Origin: Mycolicibacterium grossiae
GTDB lineage: Bacteria; Actinomycetota; Actinomycetes; Mycobacteriales; Mycobacteriaceae
Assembly: GCF_008329645.1 (NCBI RefSeq)
Contig: NZ_CP043474.1
Location: 4,588,001-4,652,000 of the forward strand
Reading direction: 5' to 3'
DNA: 64,000 bases
The position numbers and the translations under genes are program-made. Every line of letters starts with the position of its first letter. Positions within the stretch are counted from its first letter, which is position 1. This document shows positions 34,302-42,515 of the stretch, piece after piece. Below the pieces are notes generated by a model, which had not been told where the DNA came from, searched no databases, and saw only the letters and a list, made by a program, of their open reading frames with translations.

Positions 34302-35129
34302 TCAGCCGGTCAGCCACTGCCGCCACCCGACGAGCAGCCCGGACATCGTCATCCCGAGTTCGGCGCGCACGGCGCTGGCGACGTCGGTGTGGCCGGGGGC
34401 GCACGCCGCGAGGTAGAGACGGCGCAGGGCGTCGGGGCCGCGCGTCTCGGCGACGTACCGGGCGAACCACCACGCGCGGTCGTAGGACGCCGACCGCACG
34501 GTGCCCTCGGTCGCGAGGTCGGCATCGGTGGGGACCCGGGCCAGTTCGGCGGCGATGGCGGGCCCCGGCCGGGCGGTGGGCGGGCGGCCGACGTAGTCGG
34601 CGACGCCCTCGGTGAGCCACTGCGGCGCGTCGGCGGCGGTGCGGTCGCGCGCGGCGTAGTGAAAGAGTTCGTGACGCACCAGGATTCGCAGCGACGCCGG
34701 GCTGACGTGCGCCGCGCCGGGCGCGAAGACGATCCGCTCGGGAGTCGTCAACGCGGCGATGTCGGGGCTGACGTCGCGGCCTCCCCCGGCCAGCAGGGCC
34801 ACCTGCATCGCCGAACCGGTGGCGACGATCGTGATGTCGCGCCGCCAGTCGTCACCCCAGAACGCGGTCACCGCCGCGGCGGCGCCGTCCAGTTCGGCGC
34901 GGATGCGGTTCGCCAACTCGACGGTGTCCGGGCCGCCCATCGGGATGACGTCGGCGACGCGGCCGTCGCGCAGCGTCGTGTGCGCGGACGCCTCGACCGG
35001 CGCGACGACGCGGGGCGGCGGCGCGGGCTGACCGCGGGTGAGCAGCACCAGGCCCACGGCCAGCTCGACGGCGAGGAGCAGACCGAGGACGCGACGCTCA
35101 GTAGCGGCGGACGTTGTGGATCGGCGCAT
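34302..35129 (-). CDS. Putative membrane-anchored zinc metallopeptidase (Rv2189c-type)
   Basis: A 275-residue protein with a single N-terminal membrane helix (VLGLLLAVELAVGLVLL, residues 14-30) and an outside domain. HELFH (His153, Glu154, His157) and a downstream EGVADY (Glu174) form a gluzincin-like pattern, so a zinc peptidase of the MA clan is plausible; the M. tuberculosis homologue is usually called hypothetical. No activity is known. The ATG at 35129 overlaps the end of ripC by 32 bp. Together with ripC this suggests coordinated action in the envelope. Confidence 0.8.
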   Translation of the reverse strand: MRRSTTSAATERRVLGLLLAVELAVGLVLLTRGQPAPPPRVVAPVEASAHTTLRDGRVADVIPMGGPDTVELANRIRAELDGAAAAVTAFWGDDWRRDITIVATGSAMQVALLAGGGRDVSPDIAALTTPERIVFAPGAAHVSPASLRILVRHELFHYAARDRTAADAPQWLTEGVADYVGRPPTARPGPAIAAELARVPTDADLATEGTVRSASYDRAWWFARYVAETRGPDALRRLYLAACAPGHTDVASAVRAELGMTMSGLLVGWRQWLTG

Positions 35130-36231
35130 TGTTCACCGGGGCGACCGCCACCGGTGAGCCGTAGGTGGATGCGTGCACCATCATCCCGTCACCGATGTAG
35201 ATGCCGACGTGCGACGCGTCGGAGTAGTAGGTGACGAGGTCGCCGGGCTGCATCTGGTCCATCGACACCGGCTGCCCGCCGCGGGCCAGCGCCTGGCTGG
35301 AGTGCGGCAGGTTGACGCCGGCCTGGCCGAACGCCCACATCACCAGACCGGAGCAGTCGAACGCGTTGGGCCCGGAGGCGCCCCAGGAGTACGGCGAGCC
35401 GATGCGGGTCAGCGCGGCCTGGACGGCGGTGACGCCCTCGGCGGCGGGGGCGCCCGGCACGACCGCGGCCTCGGGCGGCGCGACGTTCGGCCCGGGAGCG
35501 GCGGCGAGGACCTCCGGTCCGCCGTCACCCGGAGGGACGGCACCGGGCGGCGGGGCGGGTGCCGGCGCGGGCGGCAGGGCCGCGAGCGTCTCGCGCTGCG
35601 CCGGGGTGAGCCGGTTGTACTGCGACTTGACGACCGCGATCTGCACCTGCAGCTTGCTCTGCTTGGACTGCAGGTCGGCGCGGACCGCGGCGGCCTGCTC
35701 GGCGGCGGTCTTGGCATCCGAGGCGGACTTCGCGGATTCGGCCTCGGTCTTCGTGGCCTCGGCGCTCACGCGCTGGAAGTTCTGCATCTGCACCGACATC
35801 TCGGTGGCCATCACGCGCTGCACCGCGAGCTGATCGATGAGACCCTGGGGGGAGGCGGCGGTGAGCATCGCGTCGAGGCCGTCGGTGCGCCCGCCCATGT
35901 ACTGCGCGGCAGCAACCTTGTTCACAGCAGACTGGAAGGTTGCCAGCTGCGCCTTCGCCGTATCCGCCGCCGAGGCGTCCGCGGCGTGTTGCGCGTCGGC
36001 CACCTGCTGCGCGGCGACCTTGTCGGCGAGATCCAGCTGGGCGGTGTGCATGGCCTCGGTGGTCTGCTCCGCCTCGCGAGACAGCTCGTTCAGCTTCGCC
36101 AGGGCGTCGTCGGCCGGGTCGGCCTGCACCCCCGACGCCCAAATCCCTGACAGGAGCGTCAATCCCGCTATCGCACCTGCGACGGGTCGACGAATCTCAC
36201 GTGTGCGCCGGTGCGTGCGGTCGAACCTCAA
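35098..36231 (-). CDS. ripC: Peptidoglycan endopeptidase RipC (NlpC/P60)
   Basis: A 377-residue secreted hydrolase. A signal peptide (residues about 10-36, ending VQADP) precedes a long coiled-coil region (about 40-220), a Pro/Ala linker and a C-terminal NlpC/P60 domain with FDCSGLVMWAF (nucleophile Cys), SHVGIYIGDG (His) and MVHAS. It cleaves the D-Glu-mDAP bond in stem peptides; the coiled coil in M. tuberculosis RipC docks on FtsEX. The start is taken as TTG at 36231, giving MRFDRTHRR, with AAGGA 10 bases upstream; a TTG at 36249 would add six residues but has no ribosome site. Confidence 0.93.
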   Translation of the reverse strand: MRFDRTHRRTREIRRPVAGAIAGLTLLSGIWASGVQADPADDALAKLNELSREAEQTTEAMHTAQLDLADKVAAQQVADAQHAADASAADTAKAQLATFQSAVNKVAAAQYMGGRTDGLDAMLTAASPQGLIDQLAVQRVMATEMSVQMQNFQRVSAEATKTEAESAKSASDAKTAAEQAAAVRADLQSKQSKLQVQIAVVKSQYNRLTPAQRETLAALPPAPAPAPPPGAVPPGDGGPEVLAAAPGPNVAPPEAAVVPGAPAAEGVTAVQAALTRIGSPYSWGASGPNAFDCSGLVMWAFGQAGVNLPHSSQALARGGQPVSMDQMQPGDLVTYYSDASHVGIYIGDGMMVHASTYGSPVAVAPVNNAPIHNVRRY

Positions 36232-36382
36232 GGTGATTGCGTCCTTCAACTGCCGTAGCGTGCCGCGTCGAACTGCTTCAGGTCTCGAATAGGTTACGAA
36301 ACGGCTTCGGGCTTGTCCAACGGAAGTCGCAAATTTATCAGGCGCGCGGGAATTTTTTCGCTACACGCCGGGTTGCGCGTCG
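36232..36382. other. AT-richer ripC leader/promoter region
   Basis: About 150 bp between the CxxC protein stop and the ripC start has lower GC than anything nearby, including an AATTTTTTCG run and AAATTTAT. It should hold the ripC promoter and leader. No known riboswitch consensus was recognised. Confidence 0.4.
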
Positions 36383-36616
36383 TCAGGCAACGCCCGATTG
36401 GCCGTGACGGTGAATCGGCACCAGCCGCAGCCGGGGTGCGAGACCCACGTCAGCCAGCACCTCGAGAGCCCGCTGTTCGTCGGGCCGAAGCGTCTCCGGA
36501 ACTCCCAGCAAAACACTGACCACGCAGTCGTCACAACCCGGGCCCCGCACGGCGCAGTCGTCGCAGTCGATCACCACGCTGCCCGTGTCGCGGCCGGACG
36601 TCTCGTCCCTTGCCAT
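36383..36616 (-). CDS. Small CxxC-x6-CxxC protein of unknown function
   Basis: A 77-residue protein with a paired cysteine motif, CDDCAVRGPGCDDC (residues 18-31), followed by VVSVLLGVPETLRPDEQRALEVLADVGLAPRLRLVP. The cysteine spacing suggests a small zinc or Fe-S site. The ATG at 36616 follows AAGGGAG by 7 bases. Similar short proteins next to NlpC/P60 or exonuclease genes occur in other Actinobacteria as far as I recall, but the gene is often left unannotated. It is read toward ripC and could be its upstream partner. Confidence 0.75.
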   Translation of the reverse strand: MARDETSGRDTGSVVIDCDDCAVRGPGCDDCVVSVLLGVPETLRPDEQRALEVLADVGLAPRLRLVPIHRHGQSGVA

Positions 36617-36750
36617 GGCGGCACTCCCTTCGTTCGAGTCATCCGCACGCTAACGAGGCCCACCGACAAGCCGCGCCGCCGGCGAACCCGGGCGGGTGGC
36701 GGGCAGGCGGGTCGCGGCGTGGGAATCACACCGATGTCGGTCCCGCGGCC

Positions 36751-36756
36751 TACGGT
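36751..36756 (+). promoter_or_regulatory. -10 hexamer TACGGT of the exonuclease-UvrC fusion gene
   Basis: TACGGT ends 7 bases before the ATG at 36764, which favours this ATG over the in-frame ATG at 36734. Confidence 0.5.
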
Positions 36757-36763
36757 CACCGTC

Positions 36764-38632
36764 ATGGGTCGCCCCCGCCCCGACGAGTCCGCCCAGTTGG
36801 CGCTCGACGACCTCGACGCCGACGCCGGCCTGCCGTCCCTGCGGGACGTCACGTTCGTCGTCGTCGACCTCGAGACCACCGGAGGGCGCAACTCCGAGAG
36901 CGCGCCGGGCCGCGGCGACCACGACCAGATCACCGAGATCGGCGCGGTCAAGGTGCGCGGCGGTGAGGTGATCGGCGAACTCGCGACGCTCGTCGACCCG
37001 GGACGGTCCATCCCGCCCCAGATCGTCGCGCTCACCGGCATCACCACCGCCATGGTGTGCGACGCGCCGCGCATCGAGTCCGTGCTGCCGTCGTTCCTCG
37101 AATTCTCGCGTGGCGCAGTGCTCGTCGCGCACAACGCGGGCTTCGACATCGGGTTCCTCCGCGCCGCCGCGCAGCGCTGCGACCTCGTCTGGCCCAAGCC
37201 CCCGGTGCTGTGCACGGTCAAGTTGGCCCGCCGCGTGCTTACCCGCGACGAGGCGCCGAGCGTCAAGCTCTCCGCGCTGGCCCGGTTGTTCGACGCGAGC
37301 ACCACGCCGACCCACCGCGCCCTCGACGACGCGCGCGCCACCGTCGACGTGCTGCACGCGCTCATCGAGCGCGTCGGCAACCAGGGCGTGCACACCCTCG
37401 CCGAACTGCGCTCCTACCTGCCCGACGTCACCCCCGCACAGCGCAGCAAGCGGCACCTCGCCGCCGGCCTGCCGCAGGCGCCCGGGGTGTACCAGTTCCG
37501 CGGTCCGTCGGACGAGGTGCTGTACGTCGGCACGGCGGTCGACCTGCGCCGCCGGGTCCGGCAGTACTTCAACGGCGCCGACCCGCGCACCCGGATGAAG
37601 GAGATGGTGGCCCTGGCCACCCGCGTCGAGCACGTCGAGTGTGCGCACGACCTGGAGGCGGGCGTCCGTGAGCTGCGCCTGCTCGCGGCGCACGCGCCGC
37701 CCTACAACCGGCGGTCGAAGTTCCCGCACCGCTGGTGGTGGGTGACGCTGACCGACGAGCCGTTCCCGCGGTTCTCCGTCGTCCGCGCACCCACCCACGA
37801 CCTGGTGATCGGCCCGTTCCGGGTGCGCGCGGACGCGGCGGAGACCGCCGAGGTGCTTGCACGGTTTACCGGCGTGCGCAGCTGCGGCAAGCGGCTGGCC
37901 CGCTCGGCCCGGCACGGGCCCGCCTGTCCGGAGCGCGAGCTGTCGCCGTGCCCGGCGGCCCGCGACGTCTCGGCCGAGCAGTACGCGCCGACGGCCGCCG
38001 GCGCCCACCGGCTCATCGCCGGCGTCGAGCACGGCGCGCTCCGGACCGCCCTGGCCCACGTCGAGGACCTCGCGGCGCGGGGACGCTACGAGACCGCGGC
38101 GCGGCTGCGCGATCACGTAGCGACCGCGATCGAGGCGCTGTGGCGCGGTCAGCGGCTGCGCGCCCTGGCGGCCGTCGACGAGCTGGTGGCCGCGCGCTCG
38201 GACGGAGCGGGCGGCTGGCACCTGGTGGTCGTCCGGCGGGGGCAGCTCGGCGCCGCGGGGACGGCGCGCCGCGGCGTCCCGCCCATGCCGGTCGTGGACG
38301 CCATCTGCGCGGCCGCGCAGACCATCCTGACCGCTCCCGCACCGCTGGGCGGTGCCCTGGTCGAGGAGACGGCGCTCATCGCGCGGTGGCTCGTCGGGCC
38401 GGGCGTCCGGATCGTGCGCGTGGAGTCGTCCTCGGGCGACGGCTGGGCCAGCCCGGTGGGCGCGGCCGGTGCGCTCGCCCCGTGGGCCGCACTCGCGCGG
38501 TCGGCGCGTGCCGCCGACCGGCGCTACGCCGAGGACCCGTTCGACGACCGCTACGGCGTCACGCCGGTCCCACGACCACGGAACCCCGAACGCGTTGTCG
38601 GAGCGCCGATGTCGCTGCGTCCGTCCGGCTGA
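36764..38632 (+). CDS. DnaQ-like exonuclease fused to a UvrC-type GIY-YIG nuclease (Rv2191-type)
   Basis: A 622-residue two-part nuclease. Residues about 30-200 form a DEDDh exonuclease: VVVDLETTGG (first D/E), LVAHNAGFDIGFLR and HRALDDARATVDVL. Residues about 235-330 form a GIY-YIG domain starting QAPGVYQFRGPSDEVLYVGTA, then a region like the UvrC cysteine block (CGKRLARSARHGPACPERELSPC) and a UvrB/UvrC motif near 430-465. The UvrC C-terminal RNase H and helix-hairpin-helix domains are absent, so it should make at most one incision, as Cho does. The start is uncertain by 30 bases (ATG at 36734 possible). A repair role is inferred, not shown. Confidence 0.9.
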   Translation: MGRPRPDESAQLALDDLDADAGLPSLRDVTFVVVDLETTGGRNSESAPGRGDHDQITEIGAVKVRGGEVIGELATLVDPGRSIPPQIVALTGITTAMVCDAPRIESVLPSFLEFSRGAVLVAHNAGFDIGFLRAAAQRCDLVWPKPPVLCTVKLARRVLTRDEAPSVKLSALARLFDASTTPTHRALDDARATVDVLHALIERVGNQGVHTLAELRSYLPDVTPAQRSKRHLAAGLPQAPGVYQFRGPSDEVLYVGTAVDLRRRVRQYFNGADPRTRMKEMVALATRVEHVECAHDLEAGVRELRLLAAHAPPYNRRSKFPHRWWWVTLTDEPFPRFSVVRAPTHDLVIGPFRVRADAAETAEVLARFTGVRSCGKRLARSARHGPACPERELSPCPAARDVSAEQYAPTAAGAHRLIAGVEHGALRTALAHVEDLAARGRYETAARLRDHVATAIEALWRGQRLRALAAVDELVAARSDGAGGWHLVVVRRGQLGAAGTARRGVPPMPVVDAICAAAQTILTAPAPLGGALVEETALIARWLVGPGVRIVRVESSSGDGWASPVGAAGALAPWAALARSARAADRRYAEDPFDDRYGVTPVPRPRNPERVVGAPMSLRPSG

Positions 38633-38634
38633 GC

Positions 38635-38665
38635 CTCAGAAGTTCTAGCCCTCAGAGCTTCTGAG
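38635..38665. terminator. Short inverted repeat between the convergent fusion nuclease and trpD
   Basis: CTCAGAAG and CTTCTGAG (38635-38642, 38658-38665) pair around a 15-base loop that includes the trpD stop. An 8-bp stem is weak, but the location between converging genes fits a shared terminator. Confidence 0.35.
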
Positions 38666-39710
38666 TGAACCGCACCCACTTGGCGAGCAGCTGTTCGGCC
38701 GCGCCGGAGTCGATCGCCTCGGCGGCGCGGCGGAGACCCGACTCCCACGCCGGCACCCACTTGGCGTCGCTGGACAGCCCGGCATGAGCGACCATCGCGC
38801 CCGCGGCGTTCAGCACCACCGCGTCGCGGACCGGACCCGTGGCGCCGCCGAACACCTCGCGCACCGACTTCGCGTTGGCCTCGGCGTCCCCGCCGGTCAA
38901 CTCCTCGAGCTGGGCGCGCTGGAAGCCGAACGCCGCCGGGTCGAACGTCAGACGCTCCACGGTGCCCGCCTGCACGCGCCAGATGGTGCTGGTCGTCGTC
39001 GTAGTGAGTTCGTCCAGACCGTCGTCGCCGTGCACGACCAGCACGCTGGAGCCGCGCTGGGCGAAGACGCCGGCCATCACCTCGGCGAGGTCGCCCCACG
39101 CGCAGCCGATCAGACCGGCGCGCGGCGCCGCCGGGTTGGCCAGCGGACCCAGCAGGTTGAACACCGTCGGCACCCCGATCTCGCGGCGCACCACCGACGC
39201 GTGCCGGTAGGACGGGTGGAACTGCGGGGCGAAGGCGAACCCGATGCCGACCTCGGCGACGCAGCGGGCCACCTCGTCGGGCCCCAGGTCGATCTTCGCG
39301 CCGAGCGCCTCGAGGGTGTCGGCGCCGCCCGACAGCGACGACGCGGCGCGGTTCCCGTGCTTGATCACCGGCACGCCGCAGGAGGCAACCACGAGGGCGG
39401 CCATCGTCGACAGGTTGACGGTGTTGGCGCCGTCGCCGCCGGTTCCCACCACGTCCACGGTCTCGCGGCCGATCGCGTCGGTCGGGACCTTGCGGGCGTG
39501 CCGCAGCATGATGTCGGCGAGTTCGGCGACCTCCGCCGAGGTCGGCCGCTTCATCTTCATCGACACCGCGAATCCGGCGATCTGGGCAGGCGTCGCCGCA
39601 CCCGTCATGATCTGGTCCATCGCCCACGCGGCCTGCCCGGTGAGCAGCGTCTGACCGGTCGTCAGACGGCCGAGGATCTTGGGCCAGGTGAGCGAATCGT
39701 CGGATGTCAC
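38652..39710 (-). CDS. trpD: Anthranilate phosphoribosyltransferase TrpD
   Basis: A 352-residue enzyme transferring phosphoribosyl from PRPP to anthranilate in tryptophan synthesis. The PRPP loop VVGTGGDGANTVNLST lies near residue 87, KHGNRAASSLSGGAD near 116, and NLLGPLANPA near 185. It stands apart from other trp genes, as in M. tuberculosis (Rv2192c). GTG at 39710 lies 7 bases after TAGGCT, a leaderless arrangement. It is divergent from ctaE. Confidence 0.97.
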   Translation of the reverse strand: MTSDDSLTWPKILGRLTTGQTLLTGQAAWAMDQIMTGAATPAQIAGFAVSMKMKRPTSAEVAELADIMLRHARKVPTDAIGRETVDVVGTGGDGANTVNLSTMAALVVASCGVPVIKHGNRAASSLSGGADTLEALGAKIDLGPDEVARCVAEVGIGFAFAPQFHPSYRHASVVRREIGVPTVFNLLGPLANPAAPRAGLIGCAWGDLAEVMAGVFAQRGSSVLVVHGDDGLDELTTTTTSTIWRVQAGTVERLTFDPAAFGFQRAQLEELTGGDAEANAKSVREVFGGATGPVRDAVVLNAAGAMVAHAGLSSDAKWVPAWESGLRRAAEAIDSGAAEQLLAKWVRFTQKL

Positions 39711-39717
39711 GCCGGTG

Positions 39718-39723
39718 AGCCTA
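39718..39723 (-). promoter_or_regulatory. trpD -10 (TAGGCT), leaderless start
   Basis: TAGGCT ends 7 bases before the GTG at 39710. No attenuator-like leader peptide can exist if the transcript starts at the GTG. Confidence 0.6.
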
Positions 39724-39822
39724 TCGGCTGGCCGATGAGCCCCGATGACGCCCGCGGGGGCGGTGGAGACACGAATATGACGAATCGGGCGACCCGGGTG
39801 GAGTTCGACAACTACAAAGCGT

Positions 39823-39828
39823 CATACT
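39823..39828 (+). promoter_or_regulatory. ctaE-qcrCAB -10 (CATACT), leaderless start
   Basis: CATACT ends 7 bases before the GTG of ctaE and would drive the four-gene respiratory operon. The trpD -10 is 100 bp away on the other strand. Confidence 0.5.
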
Positions 39829-39835
39829 TGCGGAT

Positions 39836-40447
39836 GTGACGAGCGCTGTAGGGACTTCGGGAACCGCGATCACGTCGCGAGTTCATTCGCTGAACCGGCC
39901 GAACATGGTCAGTGTGGGCACCATCGTGTGGCTGTCCAGCGAGCTGATGTTCTTTGCCGGGCTGTTCGCGATGTACTTCACCGCCCGGGCGCAGGCCGGT
40001 GGCGATTGGCCCCCGGCCCCCACCGAGCTGAACCTGGCGCTGGCCGTCCCCGTGACGCTGGTCCTCATCGCCTCGTCGTTCACCTGCCAGATGGGCGTGT
40101 TCGCCGCCGAACGCGGCGACGTCTACGGCCTGCGCCGGTGGTACCTGCTGACCTTCTTCATGGGGCTGTTCTTCGTGCTCGGTCAGGGCTACGAGTACTA
40201 CCACCTCGTCGGCGAGGGCACCACGATCCCGGGCAGCGCCTACGGCACTGTCTTCTACCTGGCCACCGGCTTCCACGGCCTGCACGTCATCGGCGGTCTC
40301 GTCGCCTTCCTGATGCTGCTCGCGCGTACCCGGATGAGCAAGTTCACCCCGGCGCAGGCCACCGCGGCGATCGTCGTGTCCTACTACTGGCACTTCGTCG
40401 ACATCGTGTGGATCGCCCTGTTCGCCGTCATCTACTTCGTCCGATGA
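39836..40447 (+). CDS. ctaE: Cytochrome c oxidase subunit III CtaE
   Basis: A 203-residue membrane protein with five helices, the short actinobacterial form of aa3 oxidase subunit III. Conserved features are the WLSSELMFFAGLFAMYFTAR helix, EYYHL near residue 122, ATGFHGLHVIGGLVAFL and the final SYYWHFVDIVWIALFAVIYFVR. It stabilises subunit I in the bcc-aa3 supercomplex. GTG at 39836; qcrC begins 26 bp after the stop. Confidence 0.97.
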   Translation: MTSAVGTSGTAITSRVHSLNRPNMVSVGTIVWLSSELMFFAGLFAMYFTARAQAGGDWPPAPTELNLALAVPVTLVLIASSFTCQMGVFAAERGDVYGLRRWYLLTFFMGLFFVLGQGYEYYHLVGEGTTIPGSAYGTVFYLATGFHGLHVIGGLVAFLMLLARTRMSKFTPAQATAAIVVSYYWHFVDIVWIALFAVIYFVR

Positions 40448-40473
40448 GGATCAGGCTGTTGAGAAGGGGTTCG

Positions 40474-41286
40474 ATGACCAGCAAGTCCCGCCGACGGTTC
40501 CGCCGTCGCCTATCGGCAGCGGTGTTGCTGCTGGTCGGACTCGCAGTCGCCGGTGGCCTGGCGGCCACCCTGACGCCGAAGCCGCAGGTGGCCCAGGCCG
40601 ACGAGTCGCAGCTCGCGCTGCTGCGCACGGGCAAGCAATTGTTCGAGACGTCCTGCGTCAGCTGCCACGGCGCCAACCTGCAGGGCGTTCCCGACCGCGG
40701 GCCCAGCCTGATCGGCACCGGCGAGGCGGCCGTCTACTTCCAGGTCGCGACCGGCCGCATGCCCGCCATGCGCGGTGAGGCCCAGGCCCAGCGCAAGGCC
40801 CCGGCGTTCGACGAGCACCAGGTCGACGCGATCGGCGCGTACGTGCAGGCCAACGGCGGTGGACCCGTCGTGCCCCGCGAGGCCAACGGCGAGATCTCCA
40901 ACCAGTCGCTGCTCGGTGACGACGTCGCCCGCGGTGGCGACCTGTTCCGGCTGAACTGCGCGTCCTGCCACAACTTCACCGGCAAGGGCGGCGCGCTGTC
41001 CTCGGGCAAGTACGCGCCCGACCTCGGCGACGCCGCGTCCGTGCCGGCGCAGGTGTACACGGCGATGCTGACCGGTCCGCAGAACATGCCCAAGTTCTCC
41101 GACCGTCAGCTCACGCCGGACGAGAAGAAGGACATCGTCGCCTACGTCCGGCACGCCGCCGAGACGCGCGACCCGGGCGGCTACGGCCTCGGCGGGTTCG
41201 GCCCGACGTCCGAGGGTATGGCGGCATGGATCATCGGAATGGTCGGCGTCATCGGCGCTGCATTGTGGGTGGGATCGCGAGCATGA
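40474..41286 (+). CDS. qcrC: Menaquinol-cytochrome c reductase cytochrome c subunit QcrC
   Basis: A 270-residue dihaem cytochrome cc. An N-terminal signal anchor (VLLLVGLAVAGGLAATL) leads to two cytochrome c domains with haem motifs CVSCH (about residue 61) and CASCH (about 165), and a C-terminal helix (AAWIIGMVGVIGAALWVG) anchors it. It carries electrons from the Rieske protein to the CuA site of CtaC within the supercomplex, so no soluble cytochrome c is needed. ATG at 40474 follows AAGGGG by 5 bases; a second in-frame ATG at 40444 overlaps the ctaE stop. Its stop overlaps qcrA by 4 bp. Confidence 0.96.
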   Translation: MTSKSRRRFRRRLSAAVLLLVGLAVAGGLAATLTPKPQVAQADESQLALLRTGKQLFETSCVSCHGANLQGVPDRGPSLIGTGEAAVYFQVATGRMPAMRGEAQAQRKAPAFDEHQVDAIGAYVQANGGGPVVPREANGEISNQSLLGDDVARGGDLFRLNCASCHNFTGKGGALSSGKYAPDLGDAASVPAQVYTAMLTGPQNMPKFSDRQLTPDEKKDIVAYVRHAAETRDPGGYGLGGFGPTSEGMAAWIIGMVGVIGAALWVGSRA

Positions 41287-42515
41287 GCACGTATTCGGAC
41301 GACGACGCGCCGAAGGGCGACGCCCCGAAGGGCACCGACTCCCCCGGCATGCTCGGTGCCCCCGAGCAGCCCTCCGACGAGCAGCTGGCCACCATGAGCC
41401 AGGAGGACCTGGTTCGCCTCGGCGGCAAGCTCGACGGCGTCGAGACGGTCTTCAAGGAGACGCGCTGGCCCGTCGAGGGCACCAAGGCCGAGAAGCGCGC
41501 CGAGCGCTCGGTGGCCGCGTGGCTGCTGTTCGGTGGCATCACCGGCCTCGCACTGCTCGTCATCTTCATCTTCTGGCCGTGGGAGTACCAGCCCTTCGGC
41601 TCCGAGGGCGAGTTCGTGTACTCGCTCGCCACGCCGCTGTACGGCCTGACGTTCGGTCTGTCCGTGCTCGCCATCGGCATCGGCGCCGTGCTGTACCAGA
41701 AGAAGTTCATCCCCGAGGAGATCTCGATCCAGGAGCGCCACGACGGCGCCTCCCCGGAGATCCACCGCAAGACGGTCGCGGCGCAGCTGACCGGGGCGCT
41801 GGACGACTCGACGTTCAAGCGCCGCAAGATGATTGGGCTCTCCCTCGGCGTCGGCCTCGGCGCCTTCGGGCTCGGCACGCTGGTCGCCTTCATCGGCGGT
41901 CTGATCAAGAACCCGTGGAAGCCTGTGGTCCCCACCGCCGAGGGCAAGAAGGCCGTGCTGTGGACGTCGGGCTGGACCCCGCGCTTCACCGGCGAGACCA
42001 TCTACCTGGCCCGCGCGACCGGCACGCCCGGTGAGTCGCCCTTCGTGAAGATGCGTCCCGAGGACCTCGACGCCGGCGGCATGGAGACCGTGTACCCGTG
42101 GCGCGAGTCCGACGGCGACGGCACCACCGTCGAGTCGTCGCACAAGCTCACCGAGATCGCCATGGGCGTGCGCAACCCCGTCATGCTCATCCGCATCCGG
42201 CCCGAGGACATGCCGCGCGTGGTCAAGCGCCAGGGCCAGGAGAGCTTCAACTTCGGCGACCTGTTCGCCTACACCAAGGTGTGCTCGCACCTCGGATGCC
42301 CGTCGTCGCTGTACGAGCAGCAGACCTACCGCATCCTGTGCCCGTGCCACCAGTCGCAGTTCGACGCGCTGCACTTCGCCAAGCCGATCTTCGGCCCTGC
42401 GGCGCGCGCACTCGCACAGCTACCCATCACCGTCGATCGGGATGGGTACATGGTCGCCAACGGCGACTACATCGAACCGGTCGGGCCCGCCTTCTGGGAA
42501 CGGAGGACATCATGA
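41283..42515 (+). CDS. qcrA: Menaquinol-cytochrome c reductase Rieske Fe-S subunit QcrA
   Basis: A 410-residue actinobacterial Rieske protein with three membrane helices (about residues 78-98, 118-138 and 183-203) and a C-terminal [2Fe-2S] domain. Cluster ligands are in CSHLGC (about residue 338) and CPCHQSQFD (about 357). The acidic N-terminus (SDDDAPKGDAPKG) is cytoplasmic. It takes electrons from menaquinol at QcrB and passes them to QcrC. ATG overlaps the qcrC stop (ATGA) and its stop overlaps qcrB (ATGA), giving a tightly coupled operon. Confidence 0.97.
   Translation: MSTYSDDDAPKGDAPKGTDSPGMLGAPEQPSDEQLATMSQEDLVRLGGKLDGVETVFKETRWPVEGTKAEKRAERSVAAWLLFGGITGLALLVIFIFWPWEYQPFGSEGEFVYSLATPLYGLTFGLSVLAIGIGAVLYQKKFIPEEISIQERHDGASPEIHRKTVAAQLTGALDDSTFKRRKMIGLSLGVGLGAFGLGTLVAFIGGLIKNPWKPVVPTAEGKKAVLWTSGWTPRFTGETIYLARATGTPGESPFVKMRPEDLDAGGMETVYPWRESDGDGTTVESSHKLTEIAMGVRNPVMLIRIRPEDMPRVVKRQGQESFNFGDLFAYTKVCSHLGCPSSLYEQQTYRILCPCHQSQFDALHFAKPIFGPAARALAQLPITVDRDGYMVANGDYIEPVGPAFWERRTS

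Noticed and set aside
36232..36382. c-di-AMP (ydaO-type) riboswitch before ripC
   Set aside because: Such riboswitches precede some wall-hydrolase genes, and the region is AT-rich, but the conserved core segments are not visible and the space is short.
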